Source of the DNA: DATKMK01 sp035541895
GTDB taxonomy: Bacteria > Desulfobacterota > Binatia > HRBIN30 > JACQVA1
Length of the DNA stretch: 64,000 nucleotides
Assembly (NCBI GenBank): GCA_035541895.1
Contig: DATKMK010000122.1
Location: forward strand, 62,001-126,000
Direction of reading: 5' to 3'
Below, in pieces: positions 1-8,770 of this stretch; the first letter of the stretch is position 1, and each line of letters begins with the position of its first letter. A program made the translations under genes and the position numbers. The notes beneath the pieces were generated by a model. It had not been told where the DNA came from, searched no databases, and worked only from the letters and a program-made list of their open reading frames with translations.

Positions 1-2440
1 AGCGTACTTGGTGTTCCAATCGGTGCTGCAGGTAAAGGGCTTCACCACGGTACCGAGCGGAGCGGTGATCAAGATCCTGTCGACGAAAGAAGCGAAGACG
101 TCGACGCTCCGGACGATTGCGCCGAAAGGTACGGTCTCGTCGAGCGACGAATACATTACGCGTCTGGTCCCGCTCAACCACGTCGACGCCAACAACATGG
201 TGGCCATTCTCCAGCCCCTGGTGTCTCCCGACGGGCTGCTTGCCGCGTACGCCGCGACCAACACGTTGATTATCATCGACACCGCGGCACAGACCGCGCG
301 TCTGGTGCGGATTCTGGCCGAACTCGACGTCGAGGGACAAGAACGCGGAGTCGAGGTGTTGCGACTCAACTACGCGTTCGCCAACGACATCGCCCAGACG
401 CTGGCGCAGGTGCTCGACGAGGGAACCTCGCAGCCCGGAGCGCCGGCGCCGGTTCGGGCACCCCGCCCGGGGGTGCCCGCGGGCGCGCCGGCCGCTGCGC
501 CGGTAGCCGGCGGTTCGACGCCGCAGAAGGCGTTCAAAATTATTCCCGACGAGCGTACCAACACGCTGATCGTGCTCGCCGGTCCGCTCGAAATGCGTCG
601 CATCAAGGAGCTGGTCGATCGTCTCGATGTTCCGCTGCCGCTCGGCACCGGACGCATCCACGTGTACAATCTCAAGTACGCCAACGCCTACGAGCTGATC
701 ACCGTGCTGACCGACCTCATCGGTCAAGGGCTCGGCACCGGCCTGCGCGCGCGCGGGTTGCTCGGGTCCGCCGGTTTTCGTGGCGGCGGACTGAGCGCGA
801 ATCGAAATCTGAGCCAAGGGGGGTTTAGCAACCTCGGTGGCTTTGCTGGCGGCGCTGGGTTTGGGGGAGGTGCGCTCGGCGGTTTGGGAGGCGGCGGCGT
901 CGGCGGGTTGGGTAGTCTCGGAGGACTCGGCGGCGCGTCGACGTCCGGGAGCATTAGTGGCAGAGGGCGCGCCGGTCTGGGCGCCGCCGGCGGCTTCGGC
1001 GGTGCCCCAGGGGCGGGAGGAGGGACGACGATCACGGGTGCGGAAGGTGAGCCGGTTCGAATCACCGCCGACCCGTCGACGAACGCTCTAATCGTCAGCG
1101 CGTCGCCCCAAGATTACGAAACGATCAAAGAGGTGATCGAGAAGCTCGATGTTCGCCGGCGCCAAGTGTATATCGAGGCCATCCTCCTAGAGCTGCGTCT
1201 CGACAAATCCCGCGCGCTCGGCTTCGATTTCCAAGGCGCCACCGGCTTCGGAAGCGGGGTCGGGATCGGCCGAACCAACTTGTCCAACAATCTCAACACC
1301 GCCCTGACGTCTCCCGGGACGATTCCGGGACTGTTGCTGGCGGCCGCCAGCAATCAAACGATTCGGCTGCCCGACGGCAGCACGGTGCCGGCGCAGGTCG
1401 CGTTGTTGACCGCGTTGCAGACCAACGACGATGTGAACATTCTCTCCGCGCCCAACCTGCTCACCATGGACAACCAGGAGGCGGAAATCGTCGTCGGGCA
1501 AAACATCCCCTTCATCGCCAGCACTTCGACCAGCGAGACCAATCTCGCCAACACCTTCAACACGGTCGACCGCCGCGACGTCGGCATTACGCTGCGGATC
1601 ACCCCGCAGATCTCCGAGGGTGGCAACGTGCGGCTCGACTTGTTCGAGGAGGTTTCCGCGGTCGTGCCCAGCACGAGCTCACAGTCCAACTCGCTGGGAC
1701 CGACGACGACGATCCGATCGGCAACCACCACCGTGGTGGCGCGCGACAACCAAACCGTCGTGATCGGCGGCCTCATCGCCGACGACATCGACAACTCGCG
1801 CAGCGAGGTGCCGTTCTTCGGCCGCTTGCCGGTGTTGGGAAACTTGTTTAGCTCCACCAGCGCCAATCGCCAGAAGATCAACCTGTTGATCTTCCTGACG
1901 CCGCGTATCGTGCGCAATGAGGCCGACCAGCGCCGTCTGTCTCTCGAACAGCGTGATCGCATGAAGGCCTTCCTCGAGGAACAGCACTTTCCCAACAAGC
2001 GCCGTGACGTGCTTGATGGGCCGACCTGGGAGGCCGAGGCCGGAGCCAAGCCGCCGGCAGCGGCAGCGAACGCGCCGGCCAGTCCCGCGGACCAGCTCAG
2101 TCTCCGTCCGCCGTCCCCTCGCTATGTGCTGCTCGCCCGCTTCGGCGAATCCGGTGCGCCGCCCGCCACCTTGGCCACCGCCGCTGGTATGCTGCCCGTC
2201 ATCCTCGCCCCGGACTCGACCCTGCGAGATCTGTTCGAGCGCGGCAAGCTCTACCGGTTCGAGAGCGAGAACTACAGTGCGGTGTTTCGCTGCGTGGACG
2301 CGTTTGCCAGCGCCGACGAGGCGCGGGTGGTGTACCCCGAGGGCCTGACCGTGAGCGCGCAGCCGCGAGAACTGCTACACTGGCGAGAGTTGGACGAGGC
2401 GTCGGCGCACAATGTGCGTTCGTGGACGCGCGTGAACTAG
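1..2440 (+). CDS. gspD: Type II secretion secretin GspD, 5' end cut by window edge
   Basis: This gene encodes the outer-membrane secretin that forms the exit pore of the type II secretion system. The frame is open to the window edge, and there is no signal peptide or complete N0 domain, so the true start lies upstream. Repeated N-domains occupy roughly residues 45-240 (from the TTG at 8). A very Gly-rich linker follows at about 245-345, then another N-domain, and the conserved secretin core runs to about residue 635 with the motif VVIGGLIADD. About 150 further residues end in a region with no obvious family match. It is the first gene of the gspD-N operon, and gspE starts 7 nt after its stop. 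The family call is firm; the role of the C-terminal extension is unknown. Confidence 0.95.
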   Translation, partial: AYLVFQSVLQVKGFTTVPSGAVIKILSTKEAKTSTLRTIAPKGTVSSSDEYITRLVPLNHVDANNMVAILQPLVSPDGLLAAYAATNTLIIIDTAAQTARLVRILAELDVEGQERGVEVLRLNYAFANDIAQTLAQVLDEGTSQPGAPAPVRAPRPGVPAGAPAAAPVAGGSTPQKAFKIIPDERTNTLIVLAGPLEMRRIKELVDRLDVPLPLGTGRIHVYNLKYANAYELITVLTDLIGQGLGTGLRARGLLGSAGFRGGGLSANRNLSQGGFSNLGGFAGGAGFGGGALGGLGGGGVGGLGSLGGLGGASTSGSISGRGRAGLGAAGGFGGAPGAGGGTTITGAEGEPVRITADPSTNALIVSASPQDYETIKEVIEKLDVRRRQVYIEAILLELRLDKSRALGFDFQGATGFGSGVGIGRTNLSNNLNTALTSPGTIPGLLLAAASNQTIRLPDGSTVPAQVALLTALQTNDDVNILSAPNLLTMDNQEAEIVVGQNIPFIASTSTSETNLANTFNTVDRRDVGITLRITPQISEGGNVRLDLFEEVSAVVPSTSSQSNSLGPTTTIRSATTTVVARDNQTVVIGGLIADDIDNSRSEVPFFGRLPVLGNLFSSTSANRQKINLLIFLTPRIVRNEADQRRLSLEQRDRMKAFLEEQHFPNKRRDVLDGPTWEAEAGAKPPAAAANAPASPADQLSLRPPSPRYVLLARFGESGAPPATLATAAGMLPVILAPDSTLRDLFERGKLYRFESENYSAVFRCVDAFASADEARVVYPEGLTVSAQPRELLHWRELDEASAHNVRSWTRVN

Positions 2441-2447
2441 ACGCTGT

Positions 2448-4160
2448 ATGGCGGTGGCAGCTCGCTCGCTCGAAGCATTCCTGATCGAACGCGGGGGTGT
2501 ATCGGAAGCGACCCTCGACAAGGCTCGCGAACGCCAGCGGGATGGGCGCGGCTTGGGCGATGTGCTCCAGGAGATGGGTGCCATCGACAGCCGAACCTGG
2601 GCGCACGCGCTCGCGGAACATTACGGCTTGCCGTTCGCCGAACGCTTGCCCGACGACAACGAGCACATCCTCGAACTGATCGGCTCCTTGCCGATCAACT
2701 ATGCCAAGCGTTACCAACTCCTGCCGATCGGGGTCGACGGCGACATCCTCACCGTGGCCACCGCGGATCCCTCCAACTTCGGTCCGATCGACGACCTCCG
2801 GCTGCTGTTCCGGCGCCCCATCCGCGTGTTGGTGGCGCCCGCGCCGGTGGTCGAGGCCGCCATCAACCGCGCATACGATCAGGCATCGGGGTCTGCCCAC
2901 GAATTGATGGAAGGCCTCGACGAAGAGCGGCTGGATCTGATTGCCACCGAGATCGAAGAAACTCGCGATCTACTCGAATCCGACGACGAAGCGCCCATCA
3001 TCCGGCTCGTCAACTCGCTGCTGTTCCAGGCGGTGAAGGACCGCGCAAGTGACATTCACATCGAGCCGTTCGAGCGCGACTTGACCGTGCGCTTCCGCAT
3101 CGACGGTATCCTGTACGACATCCTGTCACCGCCGAAGCGCTTCCAGCCCATCATCATCTCGCGCGTCAAGATCATGGCCGGTCTGAACATCGCCGAAAAA
3201 CGCCTGCCTCAAGACGGCCGTATTCGCATTAAGCTGGCGGGCAAAGACGTCGACATCCGCGTGTCGATCGTGCCGACTCGCTACGGCGAGCGGGTGGTGA
3301 TGCGTTTGCTCGATCGCAACACCACGGTGCTGCACCTGGAGGAACTCGGTCTCACCGGCCACAAGCACGACCTGGTCGAGAAGCTGATCAAGCAGACCCA
3401 TGGGATTGTGTTGGTGACCGGTCCAACCGGGAGCGGCAAGACGACAACCCTGTACGCCGCGCTGTCGAAGATCAATACAACGGACAAGAACATCATCACG
3501 ATCGAAGACCCGATCGAATACGAGCTGCATGGCGTCGGCCAGATCCAAGTCAATCCGAAGATCGAACTGACCTTCGCGAGCGGGTTGCGATCGATTCTCC
3601 GCCAGGATCCCGATGTCATCATGGTCGGCGAAATTCGCGACGTGGAAACCGCGGAAATCGCCATTCAAGCCGCGCTCACCGGCCACTTGGTGTTCTCGAC
3701 GCTCCACACCAACGATTCCTTCGGCGCCATGACCCGGCTGCTCGATATGGGGATCGAACCGTTTCTGGTTTCGTCCTCGGTGATTGCGGTGATGGCGCAA
3801 CGACTGATCCGTCGCGTCTGTCCTGACTGTCGCGTGCCGTACACGCCGACCGTCGAAGAGTTGCGCGAGCTGGCTATCCGACCGGATCGCCTCGCCGGAC
3901 GCACGGTGTATCGTCAGGGTACGGGCTGTCCGCCGTGCAAGCAGACCGGGTATCGCGGCCGCACCGGGATTCACGAGTTGTTGGTGGTCGACGACGAAAT
4001 TCGCAACTTGGTGATGAAGAACGCGGATTCTTCGGCGATCCGGCGTGAGGCCACCGGCAAGGGTATGGACACGCTGCGCCAAGACGGCGCCGACAAGGTG
4101 CTCAACGGCGTCACGACGATCGAAGAGATTTTGCGCGTCACCCAAGAAGATTTGGTGTGA
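2448..4160 (+). CDS. gspE: Type II secretion ATPase GspE
   Basis: This is the cytoplasmic hexameric ATPase that powers pseudopilus assembly. The 570-residue length is normal for GspE/PilB. An N-terminal MshEN-like domain (about 1-150) precedes the ATPase core. The Walker A motif GPTGSGKTT is at about 325-333, followed by the Asp box and a Walker B region (DPDVIMVGEIRD). The GspE zinc-binding loop is present as CPDC (C458, C461) and CPPC (C494, C497). The gene sits between gspD and gspF in the same orientation, which fixes its assignment to type II secretion rather than type IV pili. Confidence 0.97.
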   Translation: MAVAARSLEAFLIERGGVSEATLDKARERQRDGRGLGDVLQEMGAIDSRTWAHALAEHYGLPFAERLPDDNEHILELIGSLPINYAKRYQLLPIGVDGDILTVATADPSNFGPIDDLRLLFRRPIRVLVAPAPVVEAAINRAYDQASGSAHELMEGLDEERLDLIATEIEETRDLLESDDEAPIIRLVNSLLFQAVKDRASDIHIEPFERDLTVRFRIDGILYDILSPPKRFQPIIISRVKIMAGLNIAEKRLPQDGRIRIKLAGKDVDIRVSIVPTRYGERVVMRLLDRNTTVLHLEELGLTGHKHDLVEKLIKQTHGIVLVTGPTGSGKTTTLYAALSKINTTDKNIITIEDPIEYELHGVGQIQVNPKIELTFASGLRSILRQDPDVIMVGEIRDVETAEIAIQAALTGHLVFSTLHTNDSFGAMTRLLDMGIEPFLVSSSVIAVMAQRLIRRVCPDCRVPYTPTVEELRELAIRPDRLAGRTVYRQGTGCPPCKQTGYRGRTGIHELLVVDDEIRNLVMKNADSSAIRREATGKGMDTLRQDGADKVLNGVTTIEEILRVTQEDLV

Positions 4161-4212
4161 CCGCCGAGCGTGAATGGATGCCGGCGGCGCACGTCGGTAG
4201 AGTTCAGCAGCC

Positions 4213-5472
4213 ATGCCTGTATACGCGTACAAGGGTCTGACCGGCGACGGGAAGGCCGCCACCGGCGTCATCGATGCCGACAGCCCGAAGGGCGCGCGTG
4301 TCAAGTTGCGCCGGTCCGGTATTTTCCCGACCGAGGTGGCGGAAGATCGCACCGGCCGAGCGGTCGCGGCCGTCGCCGATGCCGGTCCGAGTTCGCGCTT
4401 TCAGTTGCCGCAGGTCAACCTGACGCAGCTCTTCGAGCGAGTGACGCCGCAAGATCTGGCCTTGATGACCCGCCAACTGTCGACGCTGGTGGGAGCCGGG
4501 TTGCCGCTGGTCGAATGCCTCAACGCGTTGATCGAGCAGCTCGAAAACGCGCGACTCAAGCGCACCCTCACCCAGGTGCGCGAACAAGTCGTCGAAGGGC
4601 GCGCGCTCGCCGACGCGATGCGCGAGCATCCCAGCGTGTTTTCCGACTTGTTCGTCAACATGGTGCGCGCCGGCGAAGCGAGCGGCGCGCTCGACGTGGT
4701 GTTGCTGCGCTTGGCCGAGTACACCGAGAAAGCGGCGGAGCTGCGCGGCAAGGTGCGCACCGCGCTCACCTATCCGGTGCTGATGTGCGTGCTGGGCGGG
4801 GCCATCCTGCTGTTCTTGGTTTCATACGTCGTGCCGAAGGTCACGCGGATTTTCGAAGAGACCAAGCAGGCGCTCCCCACGATGACGGTGATCCTACTCG
4901 CGATCAGCAATTTCTGCGCGAACTACTGGTGGCTGATCGTGGGCGTCGTGGTCGCGGTCGTCATCGGGGTGCGCGTGTCGATCCGTACGCCGGCGGGTCG
5001 GATGCGGTGGGACGGCTACCTGCTGCGCGTGCCGTACTTCGGCAAACTCATCAAGAAGATCGCCCTGGCGCGGTTCTCGCGCACGCTTTCGACTTTGCTC
5101 ACCAGCGGCATCCCGCTGCTGACCTCGCTCGACATCGTCAAGAACGTCGTCGGCAACGTCGTGCTGAGCGACGCCATCGAGAATGCTCGTAACAGCATCC
5201 GTGAGGGCCAGAGCATCGCGCCGCCGTTGAAGAAGAGCGGCCTGTTCCCGCCGTTGGTGTTGCACATGGTCGCGGTAGGGGAAAAAAGCGGCGAGCTGGA
5301 GCAGATGCTCGCGCGCGCGGCCGATACCTATGACAACGAGGTCGAGGGCGCGGTCGCCGCGATGACGAGTATCCTCGAACCGGTGATGATCGTGTTGATG
5401 GGTGGCGTTGTCCTGTTCATCGTGCTGGCGATCTTGCTGCCCATCTTCGAGCTCAACCAGTTGGTTCGTTGA
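4213..5472 (+). CDS. gspF: Type II secretion inner-membrane platform protein GspF
   Basis: This is the polytopic inner-membrane platform protein on which GspE acts. The 419-residue protein starts with the family hallmark MPVYAYKGL and contains two GspF repeats of about 120 residues (about 75-195 and 275-400). Hydrophobic segments lie near residues 190-215 and 235-260 and at the C-terminus. It follows gspE by 52 nt. The ATG at 4213 is chosen because it gives the canonical N-terminus. Confidence 0.97.
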   Translation: MPVYAYKGLTGDGKAATGVIDADSPKGARVKLRRSGIFPTEVAEDRTGRAVAAVADAGPSSRFQLPQVNLTQLFERVTPQDLALMTRQLSTLVGAGLPLVECLNALIEQLENARLKRTLTQVREQVVEGRALADAMREHPSVFSDLFVNMVRAGEASGALDVVLLRLAEYTEKAAELRGKVRTALTYPVLMCVLGGAILLFLVSYVVPKVTRIFEETKQALPTMTVILLAISNFCANYWWLIVGVVVAVVIGVRVSIRTPAGRMRWDGYLLRVPYFGKLIKKIALARFSRTLSTLLTSGIPLLTSLDIVKNVVGNVVLSDAIENARNSIREGQSIAPPLKKSGLFPPLVLHMVAVGEKSGELEQMLARAADTYDNEVEGAVAAMTSILEPVMIVLMGGVVLFIVLAILLPIFELNQLVR

Positions 5473-5516
5473 AGTGCCGGTAGCTGAGTGTTACCTTTTG
5501 GCTCGGCAACACACGC

Positions 5517-5524
5517 AGAGGAGG
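5517..5524 (+). promoter_or_regulatory. Ribosome binding site of gspG
   Basis: A strong purine-rich Shine-Dalgarno run (AGAGGAGG) lies 9 nt before the ATG at 5534. It shows that gspG starts there and not at the in-frame ATG at 5402 inside gspF. A strong site here fits the need for high expression of the major pseudopilin. Confidence 0.8.
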
Positions 5525-5533
5525 ATCTGTTAC

Positions 5534-5968
5534 ATGCAACCCCGTCCAGCCGAGGCCGGCTTTACGCTCATCGAGATCATGGTGGTGGTGTTCATCTTGG
5601 GCTTGTTGGTGACGCTGGTCGCACCGAAAATCATCGGCCGCACCGATGACGCCCGCAAAGTGAAGGCCGCTGCCGACATCAAGGGCATCGAGTCGGCGCT
5701 GCAGATGTTCAAGCTCGATTGTGGTTTCTATCCGTCCACCGGGCAGGGGATCGATGTCCTAGTCGGCGGCAGCGGCGGTGGTGGTGCCCAAGGTTGTCGA
5801 AAATACAACCCCGAGGGCTATCTCGATCGGGTCCCGCTTGATCCCTGGGGCAATCGCTACGCGTACTTCAGCGACGGGCAACACATCATCATCAAATCAT
5901 ACGGCGCTGACGGCCAGGAGGGCGGCGAAGGTAAGAATGCCGACATCGATAGTCGCGCCCTCGATTGA
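5534..5968 (+). CDS. gspG: Major pseudopilin GspG
   Basis: This is the major subunit of the periplasmic pseudopilus. The short basic leader MQPRPAEAG is followed by the prepilin peptidase site G|FTLIE, with Glu at +5 of the mature protein, and a hydrophobic helix. The C-terminal part has the GspG signatures DPWGN and GADGQEGGEG, the latter matching the calcium-binding loop of the family. At 144 residues the length is typical. The start is supported by the strong Shine-Dalgarno at 5517. Its end overlaps gspH by 32 nt, suggesting translational coupling. Confidence 0.96.
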   Translation: MQPRPAEAGFTLIEIMVVVFILGLLVTLVAPKIIGRTDDARKVKAAADIKGIESALQMFKLDCGFYPSTGQGIDVLVGGSGGGGAQGCRKYNPEGYLDRVPLDPWGNRYAYFSDGQHIIIKSYGADGQEGGEGKNADIDSRALD

Positions 5969-6503
5969 TCGTGGGCCGGACACGCGCCGCGCGCGGCCCG
6001 CGGGCTTCACGCTCATCGAAGTCTCGCTGGTGCTGCTCATCATCGCGATCGTGCTGGCGTTGGCGATTCCGCGGCTGCGTAGCCTCACCGGTGCGGAACT
6101 CACTCGCCAAGCCCGACGGCTCACCAACACATTTCGCTTCGTGCGCAATGAGGCGATTCTCACCGGACGGATCTACCAGCTTCACTACGACATCGGCGTC
6201 GAGCGCTACTGGGTCACCATCGTCGACCAGGCCAGCGACACCCCGCAAGTCGCACCCGACATCGGCCCGTTGGCCAAGCCGGTGTCGCTTCCCGATCCGG
6301 TCGGCATTAGCGACGTCGTCATCCAAGGTGTCGGCAAGCTGCAGCAAGGACAAGTGACCACCAGCTTCTATCCCGACGGATCCATCGACCCAACCGTGGT
6401 GCATCTCGACGACGGCCGCGAAGCGTACACGTTGTACGTCAACTCCTTGACCGGACGCCCCGCCTTGGTCGCCGGCTACTACGACGTCGACTATGACAAG
6501 TAA
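5937..6503 (+). CDS. gspH: Minor pseudopilin GspH
   Basis: This is a minor pseudopilin of the type II pseudopilus tip. A leader of about 23 residues ends in the prepilin peptidase site G|FTLIE, followed by a hydrophobic helix (VSLVLLIIAIVLALAIP) and a C-terminal globular domain. The ATG at 5937 inside the end of gspG is chosen because it gives a short basic leader. With this start the protein has 188 residues. The assignment to GspH rests on its position between gspG and gspI and on the pseudopilin N-terminus; the globular part is divergent. Confidence 0.85.
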   Translation: MPTSIVAPSIDRGPDTRRARPAGFTLIEVSLVLLIIAIVLALAIPRLRSLTGAELTRQARRLTNTFRFVRNEAILTGRIYQLHYDIGVERYWVTIVDQASDTPQVAPDIGPLAKPVSLPDPVGISDVVIQGVGKLQQGQVTTSFYPDGSIDPTVVHLDDGREAYTLYVNSLTGRPALVAGYYDVDYDK

Positions 6504-6870
6504 GCGCGTGCGCGGCTTTACACTGCTGGAGGTGCTGGTCGCGGTGATGATCATCGCGCTGGGGTTCACCGGATTGCTGTCGCTGCACAGCCGGAATTTG
6601 ACGCTCGTCAGCCGCGACCAGGACCTGACCCGCGCAACCCTGCTGATGCGCGAATTGGTGGCCCAGGTGGAACTGTTCCCCGACTACGCGGTGGTCGGCA
6701 GCGCCAGCGGAAATTTCGATGGTTCGCCGGGGTTCACTTGGGAACGCGAGGTCACGAGCACGGACCTCGAGGAGTTGCGCCAGGTGCGGTTGCGGGTCCT
6801 GTGGGGGGTGCGCGGACTCCACCGCGCGGAAGTCTTGTACTATGTGCACGTTCAACCGGCGACATCGTGA
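6493..6870 (+). CDS. gspI: Minor pseudopilin GspI
   Basis: This is a minor pseudopilin that forms the tip complex with GspJ and GspK. The very short leader MTSKRVRG precedes F-TLLEVLVAVMIIAL, a classic prepilin cleavage site and transmembrane helix. The 125-residue length is usual for GspI. It overlaps gspH by 11 nt and gspJ by 29 nt, so the pseudopilin genes form one translationally coupled block. Confidence 0.9.
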   Translation: MTSKRVRGFTLLEVLVAVMIIALGFTGLLSLHSRNLTLVSRDQDLTRATLLMRELVAQVELFPDYAVVGSASGNFDGSPGFTWEREVTSTDLEELRQVRLRVLWGVRGLHRAEVLYYVHVQPATS

Positions 6871-7588
6871 GGGCGGGTTCACGCTGCTGGAATTGCTGGT
6901 GGCGGTCGTGATCCTCGGCATCGTGCTGACGACGGTCTACGGCGCGTTGTCGCGGACGTTGAACCAGAAGGGGTACGCGGAAGATCGTGCCGAGCTCTAT
7001 GCGGTGGGTCGCGAGGCGGCGATGCGGATCGCCGAAGATCTCGAAGCCGCACTGCCGCCGAACCGAACCGCCGACGTGAGCTTCTTCGGTGTCAGTCGCG
7101 GCGATCACCCGCCCAACGATGCGGTGCAGTTCAGCATCAACACGCACAGCGGTCTCCGCCCGGACGTACCGAGTGCCGGACGATCGACCGTCAGCTATTC
7201 CTTGGTGCCGCTGGCCGAAAGCGATACCGTGTTCGAGCTGCTGCGCGATGAGATGCCGACGGCCATGACCCTACCGGAAGGCGATGACGGCAGCGGGTTC
7301 GGCCAGCCGACACCGCCCATGCGCAAGGCCAATCTGTTGTTGGATAGGTCCGACTGTCTCGCCCAGCGATTCTGCTTGGTCGGCATGCGGTTTCGTTTTC
7401 TCGACCCCACCACCGGCGATTGGGTTGCGACCTGGGATTCGACGCAACAGGCCCAACTGAATCGTCTGCCGGTGGCGGCGGAAATCGCGATTTTTCTGAG
7501 TGACAGCAACGGCAACGTGCACGACTTCACGACCATCGTTGATCTGGTGTTGGCGCAGGCGCTGCCGACACCGACGGTGCGGCGCTGA
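6842..7588 (+). CDS. gspJ: Minor pseudopilin GspJ
   Basis: This is a minor pseudopilin of the type II tip complex. The ATG at 6842 gives the leader MCTFNRRHREGG, followed by the cleavage site and hydrophobic helix FTLLELLVAVVILGIVL. The protein has 248 residues, within the GspJ range, and a globular domain with a pair of cysteines near residue 170 (DCLAQRFC). Longer upstream starts lie inside gspI and would bury the prepilin signal, so they are rejected. The stop is 2 nt before gspK. Confidence 0.9.
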   Translation: MCTFNRRHREGGFTLLELLVAVVILGIVLTTVYGALSRTLNQKGYAEDRAELYAVGREAAMRIAEDLEAALPPNRTADVSFFGVSRGDHPPNDAVQFSINTHSGLRPDVPSAGRSTVSYSLVPLAESDTVFELLRDEMPTAMTLPEGDDGSGFGQPTPPMRKANLLLDRSDCLAQRFCLVGMRFRFLDPTTGDWVATWDSTQQAQLNRLPVAAEIAIFLSDSNGNVHDFTTIVDLVLAQALPTPTVRR

Positions 7589-7590
7589 CC

Positions 7591-8748
7591 ATGAGCGATC
7601 AACGCGGCGTTGCGCTCATCATCACCTTGCTCGTGCTCACGTTGCTGACCATCACCGTGGTGGAGTTCACGTACTCGGTCACCGTCGACTATCAGTTGGC
7701 GAACAACGCCATGACGGCGATGCAGGCGCAATTGCTGGCGCGCGCCGGGATCAACTTCGGCGAGGCGTTGCTGGCGCGGGACACCAATCAACCGCCGGCC
7801 GATTGGTACTTCGAGGACTGGGCACATCCCGATGTCGCGAGTCTGCTCCCGCTTGACCCCGGCGATCGCCTCGAAGTGCGCGTGATCGACGAGAGCGGAA
7901 AGATCAATGTCAATCGGACCCGTTCGCCGCGCGGAGCGCCGCTAGCGCAACCGGGTCAACCCAACCTCAGTCCCGATGCGTTCCTCCGCGACGCGCTGCG
8001 ACGCTTGTTCGAAGCCAACGACGTCGATGTGCAAATTCCCGATCGCTTGTTGCAGTACTGGGGCCAGACGTTGCCGCCGGTTCCCGGCCAGCAGCCGAAC
8101 CAGCCGGTGGATGACTTTCGCTCGATCGAGGATTTCGCGGCGATGTTCGGCATCTCGGGATCGAAGCTGGTCAAACTTCGCCACTTCATCACCGCGATTC
8201 CCTCCAGCCTCACAGTCGGCGGTCGCGGCGCGGGTGATCTCGGACGCATCAACGTCAATACCGCGCCGGCGCAAGTGCTGGCGGCCGTCATCAATGATCA
8301 GGGGCGCGTGCAATCGATTATGGAACGCCAAGGTCAGGAGCAACCGATTGATCAGGCCATCTTCAACGGGATCATGCAGGGGCTTCAAAACGAAGCGCAA
8401 ATCAAGCCACTGTTCGGCTTCACCAGCGCGTTCTTCAGAGTGTGCGCGAGCGCGCAAGTCTCAGGCGATCCGACCGGTCAGCGTCCGGGCGGCGTTGGGC
8501 AGACGGTTGTTGCGCTGGTGAATCGGCGGCCACTCGCCGGGGTGCCCGCCAACGCGGCGCCGGGAATTCCACGCTGGACATTGACCCCGCTTGATTGGCA
8601 GAAAAGAGGCGGCGCCGCTCTGCTGACTCGCACCCCGTTGTCCCCCGACAGCGGGTCATCTTTGCTGGATCGTGACGCGCAAATGTTGGATAACGGCCCC
8701 GGAGATACCGGCCCTGGGTCGACGCCGGCGGTAGATGCGTGTAGTTGA
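7591..8748 (+). CDS. gspK: Type II secretion pseudopilus-tip protein GspK
   Basis: This is the largest minor pseudopilin, which caps the pseudopilus. The leader MSDQRG precedes a hydrophobic helix (VALIITLLVLTLLTITVV) that lacks the usual FTLxE sequence but keeps Glu at +15, as is common in GspK. The helical domain contains the family sequences DESGKINVN and GRINVNTAPAQVL. The length is 385 residues. It lies directly after gspJ and 22 nt before gspL. Confidence 0.95.
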   Translation: MSDQRGVALIITLLVLTLLTITVVEFTYSVTVDYQLANNAMTAMQAQLLARAGINFGEALLARDTNQPPADWYFEDWAHPDVASLLPLDPGDRLEVRVIDESGKINVNRTRSPRGAPLAQPGQPNLSPDAFLRDALRRLFEANDVDVQIPDRLLQYWGQTLPPVPGQQPNQPVDDFRSIEDFAAMFGISGSKLVKLRHFITAIPSSLTVGGRGAGDLGRINVNTAPAQVLAAVINDQGRVQSIMERQGQEQPIDQAIFNGIMQGLQNEAQIKPLFGFTSAFFRVCASAQVSGDPTGQRPGGVGQTVVALVNRRPLAGVPANAAPGIPRWTLTPLDWQKRGGAALLTRTPLSPDSGSSLLDRDAQMLDNGPGDTGPGSTPAVDACS

Positions 8749-8770
8749 AGGTACGAGGAACTGAGCGGGC

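Noticed and set aside
740..1060. Gly-rich repetitive DNA in gspD considered as a CRISPR or minisatellite
   Set aside because: The repeat is degenerate GGN codons encoding a linker in an intact frame, without regular repeat-spacer spacing.
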